Source: Halichoerus grypus
Taxonomy: Eukaryota > Chordata > Mammalia > Carnivora > Phocidae
Direction: 5' to 3'
Length of the DNA stretch: 64,000 bases
Assembly (NCBI RefSeq): GCF_964656455.1
Contig: NC_135719.1
Coordinates: 6,427,163 to 6,491,162 of the forward strand
Shown here: in pieces, positions 26,605 to 40,089 of the stretch
Numbering within the stretch: position 1 is the stretch's first letter
Layout: each line of letters begins with the position of its first letter
Notes under the pieces: generated by a model
What the model was told of the DNA's origin: nothing
Seen by the model: only the letters and a program-made list of their open reading frames with translations
Database searches by the model: none
Program-made: the position numbers and the translations under genes

Positions 26605-26960
26605 AAGTAGAATAGAGTGTCAAGGACTGAACTTTGCAGAATCCTGATGCTTAAGGTTAGAAGAAAAGGAACCACTAAAGGCGGAAGAGAAGAACTGATC
26701 ACACGCACGATACGAAGCAAACTGTTAGTTACCAGAGAACCTATCTAAGAAAGTTTCAGGGGAATTGTAAACGGTGTTGAATGATACAGAAATTAGGAAA
26801 GTCGGTGGCTAAGAAAAGACCAGTGGATTTGGCATTAGAAAATATGTATTAAAATACAAAGAGAGGAGTACTGAAGCTAGAACGTCAAGGGTTAAGGAGA
26901 TGGGTGGTCAATGAGTTGCAGCATAAGTACAACACTCACTACAGAAACAGTAAAACAGAA
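26605..26960 (-). repeat. L2-like fragment, minus orientation
   Basis: Diverged reversed L2-like bases (GAGTGTCAAGGACTGAACTT, GAATCCTGATGCTTAAGGTT). Weak assignment. Confidence 0.4.
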
Positions 26961-27119
26961 GAGAGAGAGCTGATGCAAGACAGAAGTTTTACTCATTAGT
27001 TACATATGCTCCTTTCCTTCTTGACGGCCACGATGTAAATGGACTTATGTCTCATTGACATCATAATCAAAGATATTGCATTAAAGTACTGCATCATTAA
27101 AAATTTTCTTCCAGGACCA

Positions 27120-27225
27120 GGGCACCTGGGTGGCTCAGTCAGTTAAGTGTCTGACTCTTGATCCCCACTCAGGTCTTGATCTCAGCATCTGAGTTCAAGC
27201 GCCACATTAAAAAAAAAAAAAAAAT
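27120..27225 (+). mobile_element. Truncated Can-SINE (SINEC) near exon 14
   Basis: GGGCACCTGGGTGGCTCAGT head, cut after about 80 nt and followed directly by poly(A). The TTCCAGGACCA duplication flanks it. It lies 82 nt downstream of the exon 14 donor (minus strand). Confidence 0.93.
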
Positions 27226-27296
27226 TCCAGGACCAAAACAGTATGATATTTACATGAAAATATTCCTTAGAACTTTCACACCTTTTCACCCTTTCA

Positions 27297-27395
<99 letters not shown>

Positions 27396-28879
27396 CTAAA
27401 AAGAACAGAACAGTCAATAAAATATTCCATGGTGACCTTCAGCTTACAGCTGCACCAATTCATGTTAGGCAGAATGAGGAACAGTTTGGATATGGGTAAA
27501 ACTTGACTGTTTATTTCAAAGACAAATATACTGTGAATCGTCTGGAAAGACAGAATCACTCAATTCTATCCTTATTCTGTGCTCAGAAGATTCATTAGCA
27601 GGGCAAACTACCATGTTTATTAGCCTACAAGAGAGCTCACGTGAAAGTACTACTATGTGTTAGGTTCAGCATCAAACAGGAATAATTCTACTTAGGTATC
27701 CATTACATGCCAAAACCCTTATTTCTGACAGTATGCTATGTATGACTTTCATCTGAAAATTTAAAAGCCCATGAAAATTTCTGGAAATCTGAAAAATCTT
27801 CACCAAACCCTTCCTCAGTTTCTGGAAGCACAGTAGTCACCTAAAAAAAAAAAAAAAAAAAAAAGATGTTTTGAATTTTCACTCAAATTTTCATTAAAAT
27901 TCTTACCTCAACTTGATTACTTTAAGGTACAGACTAATTTCTTTCAGACCTCAGACTAACACTAGATTAGTAGTAAATTATATGCTTTATAGATGCCTTA
28001 ACAAAGACAACATCTTTGTGAAACCAAAGAGAACCTCACTAGTTTTAAAAAAGCATTAATCTTAAAACAAAAAATATTAAAATCTCTCACTCTTTTAATC
28101 AGATTACTATTAAAAAGGGTCATTTATATCATCTAACAGACAACTCTCAAGGAGTATTATACACATTCACTTGACAATTCTGGATCAGAACACTAGATTT
28201 ACATTCAAATTAGCCTCCAAATAACATTTTCAGCAGACACTTTTGGCGTGTAGCTACATTAATTCAATGTCAAGAAAATGACATAGAGGAATCATTAGCA
28301 AAGTTGTTTAGCCTCAGACATAACCTAGCTTTTGTTTTAATTGAAAGGAAATGCGTTTTTGAAAGCTGTTTCAGAAATTAAGATTGAGATGACAGTCGTT
28401 ATATGGTAATGAATTTAAAAATGTAAGAACTATTTTGGTTTCTTCAAAAACAATGAACTGATAAGCATGATTCTTCAAGCTTGATGTTCTACAGTTCTAC
28501 ATTATCTAAAAAGAATCTAAAAGATTATTTTTTGTATAATAGCATCCAAAAGCATGGCCCAAAACAGAAAATGATCAAAAATTATTTACTACTGGAGGAA
28601 GAAGAGTAAATCATGAAAAGCTAATTTATATTCAAACTTCTAAGGAACAGAAAAAGGAGAAATTAAAATAAATAAAAACCTCATATAAATAAAGGACGAA
28701 AAAGCAAATATTCCATCAATTACTTGTTGTAGTAGTTTCAATTACTATCCCAACCTCTGTTCCTGGAAACTGCTGCATACTCAAATTGCCTTGTCCTCCA
28801 AGCTCCCAAGCAAATGTCATGCCTTGTTTATAATACAATTTTACCAAATTAGGGAATGGTTGCCAAACTAGAGACTCAC
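27396..28879. other. Intron 13, no recognised element except a poly(A) run
   Basis: Poly(A) at about 27842-27864. Otherwise AT-rich intron with no named repeat. Confidence 0.55.
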
Positions 28880-29060
28880 CTTAAAAGTTTCCAACAGGAT
28901 ATTAGCACCCAGCTTACATGCATGCTGGTTTGGTATTTTTGAAAGACCTGAGCCGGTTTCAATAGTTTTTCCATCAAGAATCTTCTTTGGCCCATATGAA
29001 TCCATTAAAATGAAGCCAAGTTCCACCAGACCCTGAGTAACATGATCCCAACTATGAACA
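28880..29060 (-). CDS. FANCI: FANCI exon 13, residues 370-430
   Basis: Translates from [20 protein letters not shown] through [20 protein letters not shown] to [20 protein letters not shown]. Acceptor TTGTTTTCTTGCAG, donor GTGAGT. It is 181 nt, the longest coding exon in the window, and closes in phase 0. This is the solenoid segment leading to the ubiquitinated region. Confidence 0.97.
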
Positions 29061-29684
29061 CTGCAAGAAAACAAAGCTTAGTTAAAAAGAAAAACTTAGG
29101 AAGATACCTTACCTTTATACTCATTGTCATGTTTACACATTTCCCAAATTTGACCTGGATCACCAACATTCTTCACATGAACCTTTTCTTTTCATGCATC
29201 CTTACCTGTCAGAATTCTGAATTCCTGTATTTCCACTGACAGAACACTGGGAAAAATCCAGAAACTACAGAATATTCAAAAACATACAGATGAAGCTGGA
29301 ATATCTCAATGTACTGACCATTACACATTTCCATTCAAGATTTCATGACTGGAAGCTAATTGTTGCTTCTTTTATTTCCCCCATGACACTAACAACACTT
29401 ATAATCTATACACACAAGTTTGCCTCCCTCCCCAGAATGAATTTCTCCATGGTAGAGACCATCTTGTAGTCATATTTTTACTCATACAGCCTTACACACG
29501 ACTAACATTTAGAAGGTAAAAATGTTTACAGCGGGAATATTTATATTCAAATTTATATATCCACATATTTATATTTATATCATATTCACATTTATAGTAC
29601 GAATCAATGCATGATTTGGTTCCAAAAGCATGAGCCAAACCTACAAATAACCTCTTGCACAGCAGTAGAATCCTTGGTGATTTT

Positions 29685-29879
29685 ATTTATTTTTTTAAAG
29701 ATTTTATTTATTTATTTGAGAGAGAATGAGAGACAGAGAGCACGAGAGGGAAGAGGGTCAGAAGGAGAAGCAGACCCCCTGCTCAGCAGGGAGCGCAACG
29801 TGGGACTCAATCCCGGGACTCCAGGATCATGACCTGAGCCGAAGGCAGTCGCTTAACCAACTGAGCCACCCAGGCGCCC
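29685..29879 (-). mobile_element. Can-SINE (SINEC)
   Basis: TTAAAGATTTTATTTATTTA start and GAGCCACCCAGGCGCCC end. The perfect 18-bp target duplication AATCCTTGGTGATTTTAT sits before the element (29667) and after it (29880). Confidence 0.97.
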
Positions 29880-29999
29880 AATCCTTGGTGATTTTATACC
29901 ATTTAATGTTACCCACAGTAGAGGAAATGATATGCTTATAATAACCTCTGTATCATTATTTCTACCTGCTAAAGAGCAACAAATTATAATACAGCATTA

Positions 30000-31960
30000 A
30001 AGAATAAAGGAGACAGTTGTGAACAGATTCTCATAACATTCCAACAGATTTTAATAATATTCACACTTTGGAGATCTGGGATCAAGATAACAGACTGAGC
30101 ACATGCTCTATTCTTCTCACCCCCAAAACCTACAAATGACGGAAAACATACACACATCTGTACGTGTACGCCTATATACAGTGCACTTGTACAATCCATG
30201 ATAATGTGGAAAAATAAGAGGTGTTTTTGACTGAATAGAAATTATAAAGAATCCTTAAAAAGTGAAAGAAATGTAACACAAGAATGAAAGATGAAGCCAC
30301 AGACCACAGAGTGCAAAATGAAGGGGTGGCTCCAAAAGCAGATACCAAAGGCAGATAAGCTGGGAACTGGAAGGGACTCTGGGGCCACCTGTGTGATTAC
30401 TGGCTGGAATTCCCCAGTATGAACAGTTAGGTACACAGCATCCTTCTCTACCTTCTTCTCCAACAGCCCATTGCACCCCCAGTTTATGGGAAGAAATGAG
30501 TAACAATGAGGCTGTCCTTAGGTGGGATCTGTGAGTAGAGGAGCGTGGGCCTCAGGCGCAGAGAAGCACTCTGAGTCTGGCAACATGCTGGACAATGAGG
30601 GAGGTCAGCCCTTGGCATATCCTACCACTACCTTCACATCAGAGGCAAACTATGCAACAATATGGGACTCTCAGACAAACTAACGGGGAACACCAGCAAT
30701 AACAAGGAGACAGCCAATAATCACCAAATATAAGAAAAAAGACCACCTTGAAAGAGAAGCAACAAAACTCAATGAAGAGAATACCTGAGGAAAAAGGTTA
30801 ATGGAACACAAAGAAGTAGATTTAGAAAGTCTAATAAATATCCTTAAATGAGAATATTACAGCATGAAACAAAAAACAGACTTATGAAAAAAGAACCAAC
30901 TAGAATTTTAGAAATGAAAAACATGATTTCTGGAGTGTGAAAGTCAATAGATAAACCTAAGAGTAAAATAAACAGGACTGAAGAACAAATTAATGAAATA
31001 AAAGAACTAAGGGATTTTTGTAGAATTTCACATAAAAAGACAAAAGTATGAAAAGCTTGAAAGAGGGGCGCCTGGGTGGCTCAGTCGTCAAGCGTCTGCC
31101 TTCGGCTCGGGTCATGGTCCCAGGGTCCTGGGATCGAGCCCCGCATCGGACTCCCTGCTCCGCGGGAAGCCTGCTTCTCCCTCTCCCACTCCCCCTGCTT
31201 GTGTTCCCTCTCTCACTGGGTCTCTCTGTGTCAAATAAATAAATAAAATCTTTAAAAAAAAAAAAAAAAAAAGAAAAGCTTGAATGAAAAATTAAGAGAC
31301 ACGGGATACAAAAATATTCCAACAGCTAATAGGAGAGAATGGAGATAAAAAAGGAAGGGATTAATTAAAGAAAATAAGGAGAAAAACAGAGTTTAGAAAG
31401 ACACGAATCCTTAAGATGAAAACGCACACCAGGTATCAACCAGGAATGAATTAAAAAGGAACTTATATAAATTGTGTTAAATTTCAGAACATCAAAAATA
31501 GAAAGGAAGTCTTACAAGTTCCCATGAAGAAAATAACAGATTATCTACAACAGTACAAAGAATCAGATAATCATCAGCCTTTTCACCAGTAATTCTAGAT
31601 GCAAAGACAATGGAAAATGATTATAAACTTAAAATTTTTACCTGGTCAAACTACTGTTCAGAGGGAGGGCAAATCAAGACATTTCCAGATATGACAAGAC
31701 TCAGAAAGTTTACTATCCATAAACCATATCAGAAAGGATTATAGTAAAAATTATATACTAATGGCATATTTCCAAATTCAAAAGATAAACAAAGAAACAG
31801 TAAAATTTACTACAAAATCTAAATAACTGTTAATAACAATCTTAGCAAGAAGGAAGTGGAGAAATAATATGTGTAGTAAGGTTCTAATCTTGGAGAAAGG
31901 AGACAGTCCATTTGCTAGAAAATGTCTACCTGTAACAGTTACAGGAAAGAGCTCAGACAT
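30000..31960 (+). mobile_element. Old LINE-1/HAL1-like sequence, plus orientation
   Basis: Similar A-rich blocks to 20016-22140, for example TTCCAGATATGACAAGACTC and GATGCAAAGACAATGGAAAA. Family by eye, boundaries loose. Antisense to FANCI. Confidence 0.5.
31065..31272 (+). mobile_element. Can-SINE (SINEC), young-looking
   Basis: GGGGCGCCTGGGTGGCTCAG, TCGTCAAGCGTCTGCCTTCG, CCGCGGGAAGCCTGCTTCTC, AAATAAATAAATAAAATC. The GAAAAGCTTGAA duplication flanks it. Few differences from the consensus. Confidence 0.97.
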
Positions 31961-32156
31961 GATTGTTAACTGGGGGAGTAAATATAACCTGGAAGTTGAA
32001 CTGGTTCACAAGTGATTTTTTCCTAGCACATTTAACGTTTTGGACCTCGAAGTATCTGCAGGTAAAGACAAAGTATATCAACAGAACTGAACACAGCAAA
32101 CCACAGAGGAATATAGTACTACTGATCATGATGCCCTTCAGCCTGTTGTTTTCTTT

Positions 32157-32333
32157 TGTAAGATTTTATTTATTTATTTGAGAACGAGTACACAAGCCAG
32201 GGGAGAGGCAGAGGGAGAAGAAGCAGACTCCCTGCTGAGCAGGGAGCCTGAGGTGGGGCCTCAATCCCAGGACCCGGGATCATGACCCAAGCTGAAGGCA
32301 GACGCTTAACCGAGTGAGCCACCCAGGCGCCCC
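32157..32333 (-). mobile_element. Can-SINE (SINEC)
   Basis: GTAAGATTTTATTTATTTAT start and GAGCCACCCAGGCGCCCC end. Confidence 0.93.
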
Positions 32334-32547
32334 AGCCTATTTTCTTCCTTTTGGCTTAGGCCACATGCAAACTGATATCTTTGAAGTGTTTATTGTGTGG
32401 TTCTCCCCAATATTTGTGCATTTGGTTCTAGTCTCCAGAATTCAGCTTCAATACTCCCGTACTGTGCCTTTCCAGGTTACCACAACTTGTTTAAGGTAAA
32501 GTCCCATATTTACTGTAGCAGAACTTTTATATTAAGAATATCTGGGA

Positions 32548-32974
32548 GGGGCGCCTGGGTGGCTCAGTCAGTTAAGCTTCTAGCTCTTGGTTTTGGCTTA
32601 GGTCGTGATATCAAGCCCCGAGTCAGGCTCCACACTCAGTGTGGAGTTTTCTTTTTTTTTTTTTTTTTAAAGATTTTATTTATTTGACAGGGAGAGACAC
32701 AGCGAGAGAGGAAACACAAGCAGGGGGAGCATGAGAGAGAGAAGCAGGCTTCCTGCGGAGCAGGGAGCCTGATGCGGGGCTCGATCCCAGGACGCTGGGA
32801 TCATGACCTGAGCCGAAGGCAGACGCTTAACGACTGAGCCACCCAGGCGCCCCAGTGTGGAGTTTTCTTAACAGTTTCTGTCCCTCAAAGCGAAACAGAA
32901 CAACAACAAAAAAGACTTTCTCTCTCTCCCCCTCATGTGCTCTCTAAAATAAATAAATCTTAGGAAAAAAAAAA
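32548..32974 (+). mobile_element. Older Can-SINE split by a younger antisense SINE
   Basis: The head and body occupy 32548-32652. The rest of the body and tail (TCTCTCTCCCCCTCATGTGC, AAATAAATAAATCTTAGG) occupy 32854-32974. The break is filled by the reversed SINE at 32653-32853. Confidence 0.95.
32653..32853 (-). mobile_element. Can-SINE nested in another SINE
   Basis: Poly(T) start, then AAGATTTTATTTATTTGACA, ending GAGCCACCCAGGCGCCCC. The target duplication AGTGTGGAGTTTTCTT lies in the outer SINE on both sides (32637 and 32854). Confidence 0.97.
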
Positions 32975-32984
32975 AGAATATATG

Positions 32985-33118
32985 CAAAAAGAACATATCA
33001 AATGTCATTCTTTTTTATGGCTGAGTGATATTTTAGTGTGTGTGTGTATGTATCATATCTTCTTTATCCATTCTTCTATTGATGGACACTTGGGTTGCTT
33101 TCATATCTTGGCTATGGA
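32985..33118 (-). mobile_element. LINE-1 fragment
   Basis: Antisense L1 3' motif: TTATGGCTGAGTGATATTTT, TCTTCTTTATCCATTCTTC, GATGGACACTTGGGTTGC. Confidence 0.85.
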
Positions 33119-33151
33119 GAAACAGATAAAGGAGATTAAGAGGAAATTCCA

Positions 33152-33358
33152 GGGGCGCCTGGGTGGCTCAGTTGGTTAAGCAGCTGCCTTCGGCTCAGGT
33201 CATGATCCCAGGGTCCTGGGATCGAGCCCCGCATCAGGCTCCCAGCTCAGCGGGGAGCCTGCTTCTCTCTCTCCCTCCACCTGCCTCTCTGCCTACTTGT
33301 TCTCTCTCTCTATCTCTCTGTCAAATAAATAAATAAAATCTTAAAAAAAAAAAAAAAA
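33152..33358 (+). mobile_element. Can-SINE (SINEC)
   Basis: GGGGCGCCTGGGTGGCTCAG head and AAATAAATAAATAAAATC tail. The AGAGGAAATTCCAG duplication is exact on both sides. Confidence 0.97.
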
Positions 33359-33389
33359 AGAGGAAATTCCAGTTATAAAATAAGTAAGT

Positions 33390-33690
33390 CACAGAGATGA
33401 AAAGAGTAGTACAGGGAATAGTCTATAATAATAATGTTGTATGGTGACAGATGGTGAATAGAATTATCATGGTGAGCACTGAGCAATGTGCATAATTGTC
33501 AAATCAATATGCTGTACACCTGAAACTAATATAACATTGCATGTCGATTATACTTGAAAAAAACACATTGGATATTAACTAGACTTACTGTGGTGATCAT
33601 TTTATGATACAAACATTGAATCATTATGTTGTACACCTAAAACTAATATAATGCTATATGTCAGTTATATCTCAATTAAAAATAATCTCA
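33390..33690 (+). mobile_element. LINE-1 3' end fragments
   Basis: TATGCTGTACACCTGAAACT and TATGTTGTACACCTAAAACT are two copies of the L1 3' UTR motif in sense orientation, ending in TCTCAATTAAAA. Confidence 0.85.
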
Positions 33691-34566
33691 ATGCTCTGGT
33701 TATAATGTCAAATATATTATAAGTCTTCTCAGCCCTATCTTCCCCACAAATACTGTCATTTTTAGAGTGTTGATTTTAAAAAACAGAAGGTTTTTCAGGA
33801 ATATACTGTGTTACAGCAGAAATGTGAAAAATCAACGTTACTAAATTAACTCTACACACTAACAGGCAAGTCTAAGTCTAAATACAATAAAATACCATTA
33901 AAATGTGGTAAGTGGGGTCCAAAAGTTTAATCACATACAACATAAAATTATTTAGAGGTTAACTGACTAGGGAAAGCATGTATAACTAACCAGTTGGTTA
34001 TTTTAGGGAGTCTAGTAATATTCTCCAAATCCCTCCCTGCTGAGGTTTTGGTCCTACCTGGTGTTAACAGCCCACTCCACCCTAATTACAGACGGAGACA
34101 GGACTCCAGGTCCTTTGGCTGACTGGGACTTCCAGAAAGGCAGCTTTCCATGAATTTCCTGGCTAGCTAATATGCCTGTATCTTTAGTCCAAACTGAAGA
34201 CATTGGGTTGGGAAAATACAGGAGATACAACTATAAACCTCAGGAAAAAAGAATAACCAGATACAGAGGAGATAAAGGAGCTTTAAAGCCTATCAATGGG
34301 TAAACCACTCAGAAACAAAGGATTCTAGTCTGAAATTTGCCTTATGTGTCAACCTCATGTAAATTCAATCTAAGTCAGAATTCCAGGACGTGGAATGAGA
34401 TTTACATCAAATTATGGCTTAAATTATAAAGCTTTAAAACATTTAATCCACAAAGCAAACATGACACAGTAAAGACGGTTACAACAGCTAATGTGTAACT
34501 TGAAATTAAAATAAAAACCAGTGTGGTTACCAATCTTTTCAATTTGGTTTAAAATGGGTTTTTCTA
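33691..34566. other. Intron 12 sequence, unassigned
   Basis: No named element or exon seen. Ordinary AT-rich intron. Confidence 0.5.
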
Positions 34567-34740
34567 GGGGCGCCTGGGTGGCTCAGTCAGTTGAGCATCT
34601 GCCTTCGGCTCAGGTCATGATCTCAGGGTCCTGGGATCAAGCCCTGCATCAGACTCCCTGCTTGGCATGGAATCTGCTTCTCCCCCTCTGCCATTCTCCC
34701 CCACTCGTGCTCTCTCTCAAATAAATAAATAAAATATTTT
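34567..34740 (+). mobile_element. Can-SINE (SINEC)
   Basis: GGGGCGCCTGGGTGGCTCAG head and AAATAAATAAATAAAATA tail. AAAATGGRTTTKTCTA-type duplications flank it. Confidence 0.95.
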
Positions 34741-35140
34741 AAAAATTAAAAATAAAATGGATTTGTCTAAAACTGCTGATTCAATTTTATCCATCAGCCC
34801 CAAACTTCAACAGTTAAAAGTAAATAAAACTTTTAACGTTTTTTTACTCACCTAAAAAGTCAATGAAGACTCAGGCCAAGAAAGGTATAATATCATGATA
34901 GGATCAAAGGCACCCACTTTAGTTTTGTATTCTTGCTATCAAGGTGGCCAAGAAATCAAGCCTTGGGATTTAAGGATTTTTCGATATAGGAAAAGCTCGT
35001 GTGACCAATTTCAAGGGATTAAACAGCGATATGCGAAGTCAACAGCCATAGTCATCAATTTTCTGATGAGCCCCAAGTATGGCATCACACTGCATTTTCT
35101 AACACTAAATAATTTATGAACCTACTGGGGTTTGATTCGT

Positions 35141-35317
<177 letters not shown>

Positions 35318-35665
35318 CTAATATAACGAAAGAAACAGGAAAATGAAGCAAAAAATGATAGCCCATGCAACAGAATCTTAACTCTGTTAACTGTTCCTAT
35401 TTGCTGCCATACACTCGCATTCCTAAGACAGCTGTTTTACTAGATGAGTATGATACAAAAATCGTGACTTTCAGTGGGCACTTAAGACTTGAAGACAGGC
35501 AGGCACTCCTTAAGAGAGAAAAAGGGCAGGAGTGCCTGGGTGGCTCAGTTGGTTAAGTGTCCAACTCTTGATTTTGGCTCAGGTCATGGTCTCAGGGTTG
35601 TGAGATCGAGCCCCACATCGGGCTCCATGCCCAGCATGGAGTCGGCTTAAGATTCTCTTGCTCTG

Positions 35666-35855
35666 ATCTGCCTTCGGCTCAGGTCATGATTCCAGGGTCC
35701 TGGGATCAAGCCCCACATCGGGCTCCCTGCTTGGCAGGAAGCCTGCTTCTCCCTCTCCCACTCCCACTCCCCCTGCTTCTGTTCCCTCTCTCGCTGTGTC
35801 TCTATCAAATAAATAAATAAAATCTTTAAAAAAAAAAAAAAGAAAAAGAAAAAAA
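35666..35855 (+). mobile_element. 5'-truncated Can-SINE inside the nest
   Basis: Begins ATCTGCCTTCGGCTCAGGTC, so the first roughly 35 nt of the head are missing. It ends AAATAAATAAATAAAATC and a poly(A)/GAAAA tail. Confidence 0.95.
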
Positions 35856-35872
35856 AAGATTCTCTTGCTCTG

Positions 35873-36060
35873 TGGCGCCTGGGTGGCTCAGTCAGTTAAG
35901 CATCTGCCTTCGGTCCAGGTCATGATCCCAGGGTCCTGAGATCGAGCCCCCATTGGGCTCCCTGCTCAGCGGGGATTCTGCTTCTCCCTCACCCGCTGCC
36001 CCTCTTCCTACTTGTGCTTTTTCTCACTCTTGCTCTCAAATAAATAAAATCTTAAAAAAA
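35873..36060 (+). mobile_element. Third Can-SINE of the nest
   Basis: TGGCGCCTGGGTGGCTCAGT head and CTCAAATAAATAAAATCTT tail. It landed in the duplicated target of the second SINE. Confidence 0.95.
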
Positions 36061-36558
36061 AGATTCTCTCCCTCTCCCTACCCCCTCATTCTCTAAAAAA
36101 AGGAAAAAAAAAAAAAAAAAAGAGTGAGAGAAGAAAAGGGCTAACATCAATGTTAATATTACCCACAATCAGGGAACACATATGAGAAAAAATGGTAAAG
36201 GATTTTATATTTCCATCCTCACAACTACATTGTTCTCATTAATTTCAACTCATTCAGGGATAATTTCTTAGAAAACTGCAACATAATAAAACTGCTGGTG
36301 AATTCCCAGCTAAACTTCCCATTCTTGCCACCTGGACTGTGTGGTATGTTTCTACCCTTCTTCCCACTCACCATCTGGCTTACCACACCACAGGAAGTAA
36401 AGACATACACGAAGTACCTGAACGAGTCTCCAGGCAGCCCCCAGAAAACAGCATGGGCCTACATGCCTTACAGAGGAATTTCCTGCTAGCAGAATGGGCT
36501 AAAAAAGGGCTCTTGTGCTCTTTATCAACTACAGAACCAAAAAGTCGTTAATAAATAC

Positions 36559-36648
36559 CTGTTCCTCAAATCTTTGTATTCTTGTTACAGAGAGCAGGAG
36601 GGCAATGCTGAAGGGACATATGTTATTACTGAAATCTTGCTGTCCGGC
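36559..36648 (-). CDS. FANCI: FANCI exon 11, residues 295-324
   Basis: Translates as [20 protein letters not shown] then [10 protein letters not shown]. It appears one residue shorter than the human exon as I recall it (VGQQGDSNNNLSPFS...), which explains why later residues number one lower than in human. Acceptor TTTCTCTGTAG, donor GTATTT. It is 90 nt, phase 0 at both ends. Confidence 0.95.
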
Positions 36649-36679
36649 CTACAGAGAAACCAAAAAGGAGTCATTATTT

Positions 36680-38190
36680 ACATCTTAAAAGTATAACATA
36701 ACCTATTGAAAACAGGTCCTTAAATGGATCAAAACTTAAACTTAAGACCTAAAACTATAAAACTTAAACATAAAACATATTGGAAAATCTTTAAAACCTT
36801 GGATGAGGCAAAGATTACTCAGATATAATACCAAAACCATAATTTATACAAGAAAAAATTGATAAATTGGACTTCATAAAAATTCAAACATTTGTGCTTC
36901 AAAAGACACCATTAAGAAGATAGAAAGATTAGCCACAGACTGGAAGAAATACTTGCTAATTATATACATGATAAAGGACTTATACTCAGAATATATAAAG
37001 AATTCCTAAAACTCAGTAAGACATGCAATCAAAAAAAGGGCAGAAGATTTAAAGAGACATTTCCCCAGAGAAGATATCAGAACAGCTAATCAGCACATGA
37101 AAAAGTGCTCAATTATCAATCATTAAGGGACTGCAAAGCAAAACCTCAGTGAAATACTATTTCAAACACGCTGAAACAGCTATGATAAAAAAGACGGACA
37201 ATAACAAATGTTGGCGAGGATGTAGAGAAACGAACCCTCATGCAGTGCTGGTGGGAACGTAAAATGATGTAGCCACTTTGGTAGTTTCTTAAAAATGTAA
37301 ATATACATTTATCACATAACCCAGAAATTCCACTTGTAGGTATCTATCTAAGAGAAGTGAAAAATATGTCCACACAAAGACCTGCAAGTGAATGTTCATA
37401 ACAGTATTATTCATAATAGCCCCCAAGTGGAAACAATTCAAATGTCCATCAACTGGTGAACAGCTAAACCAACTGATAGATCCACACAGTGGAATACTAT
37501 TAAACAATAAAAAAGAATGAAATACTGACATGGGCTACAACACATGGATAACTTTGAAAACATCATGCTAAATGAAAGAAGCCATACACAAAAGATCACA
37601 TATTGTATAATTCCATTTATATGAACTGTCTAGCAAAGGTAAATCTATAGAGACAGTAGATGAGTGGTGGTATGGGCCTGGGAATGTGAATTTACTATAA
37701 ATGGGCATGAGGGATTTTACAGGGTGATGAAAATGTTCTAAACCTGGATTATGGTGATGGTTGCACAATGAGGTAAACTTATGAAAAATCACTCAACTGT
37801 AAACTTAAAATGGATGAATTTTATGTTATGTAAATTTTATCTCAGAGAAAGACAAACACCGTATGATTTCACTCATATATGGAATTTAAGAAACAAAACA
37901 GTGAACATAAGGGAAGGGAAGGAAAAATAAAATAAGATGAAAACAGAGAGGGAGGCAAACCATAAGAGACTCTTAACTCTAGGAAACAAATGATGCTGGA
38001 GGGGAAGTGGGTGGGGGGATGGGGTAACCGGGTGATGGGCATTAAGGAGGGCAGTTGATGTAATGAGCACTGGGTGTCATATGCAACTGATGAATCACTA
38101 AATTCTACCTCTGAAACTAATAATACACTATATGTTAACTGAATTGAATTTAAATAAAAAAAATTATATCTCAATAAAGTTTAAAAAATA
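36680..38190 (+). mobile_element. LINE-1 3' part ending in a carnivore-type L1 3' UTR
   Basis: ORF2-end sequence (AAAGACACCATTAAGAAGAT, AATAGCCCCCAAGTGGAAAC) runs to TTGCACAATGAGGT. A second 3' end at 37845-38163 carries GTATGATTTCACTCATATAT, ACCATAAGAGACTCTTAACT, ATGAGCACTGGGTGTCATAT and a poly(A). This last block is the young carnivore L1 3' UTR. Antisense to FANCI. Confidence 0.9.
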
Positions 38191-38296
38191 GGTCTTTGAG
38201 GCCTAAAAGAAATGATACCCAAAAGACAATAAATTAAAAAAAAAAACCAACAAACAAAAATAATACAGTGGAATAGATCAAGATATACCAAACTGA

Positions 38297-38487
38297 GGGC
38301 GCCTGGGTGGCTCAGTTGTTAAGCATCTGCCTTCGGCTCAGGTCATGGTCCCAGGGTCCTGGGATCCAGCCCCGAATTGGGTTCCCTGCTCTGCAGGAAG
38401 CCTGCTTCTCCCTCTCCCACCCCCCCTGCTTGTATTCCCTCTCTTGCTGTGTCTCTGTCAAATAAATAAATAAAATCTTTAAAAAAA
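38297..38487 (+). mobile_element. Can-SINE (SINEC)
   Basis: GGGCGCCTGGGTGGCTCAGT head and AAATAAATAAATAAAATC tail. ATACYAAACTG is duplicated. Confidence 0.95.
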
Positions 38488-38501
38488 TACTAAACTGGTG
38501 A

Positions 38502-38680
38502 TGCGCCTGGGTGGCTCAGTCGTTAAGCGTCTGCCTTCAACTCAGGTCATGATCCCAGGGTCCTGGGATCAAGCCCGCATCAGACTCTCTGCTCAGCAGG
38601 GAGTCGGCTTCTCTGCCCTCCCCCATGCTTTTGAGCACGTAGGCTCTCTCTCTCTGAAATAAAATCTTAAAAAAAAAAAA
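38502..38680 (+). mobile_element. Can-SINE (SINEC), back to back with the previous
   Basis: TGCGCCTGGGTGGCTCAGTC head and GAAATAAAATCTTAAAAAA tail. AATACWAAACTGGT recurs on its far side. Confidence 0.94.
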
Positions 38681-38689
38681 TACAAAACT

Positions 38690-39985
<1,296 letters not shown>

Positions 39986-40089
39986 TCAAGCTGAACTCAT
40001 ACCATCACTGGAGGCAGGAAGTGTAAATTCTACTGCCTCATTCCTTGCTTCTTTGTAACAAAACTTCCTGAAAGCATGAATTGTCTATT

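Larger units (their letters stand above)
35529..36120 (+). mobile_element. Three-deep nest of Can-SINEs
   Basis: The outer older SINE starts GGAGTGCCTGGGTGGCTCAG and is interrupted at 35666. A second, 5'-truncated SINE (starting ATCTGCCTTCGG) fills 35666-35855. After its target duplication a third SINE follows (35873-36060), and the outer SINE resumes to a poly(A) end near 36120. The AAGATTCTCTTGCTCTG duplication occurs at 35649 and 35856, with a shorter form, AGATTCTC, at 36061. Confidence 0.95.
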
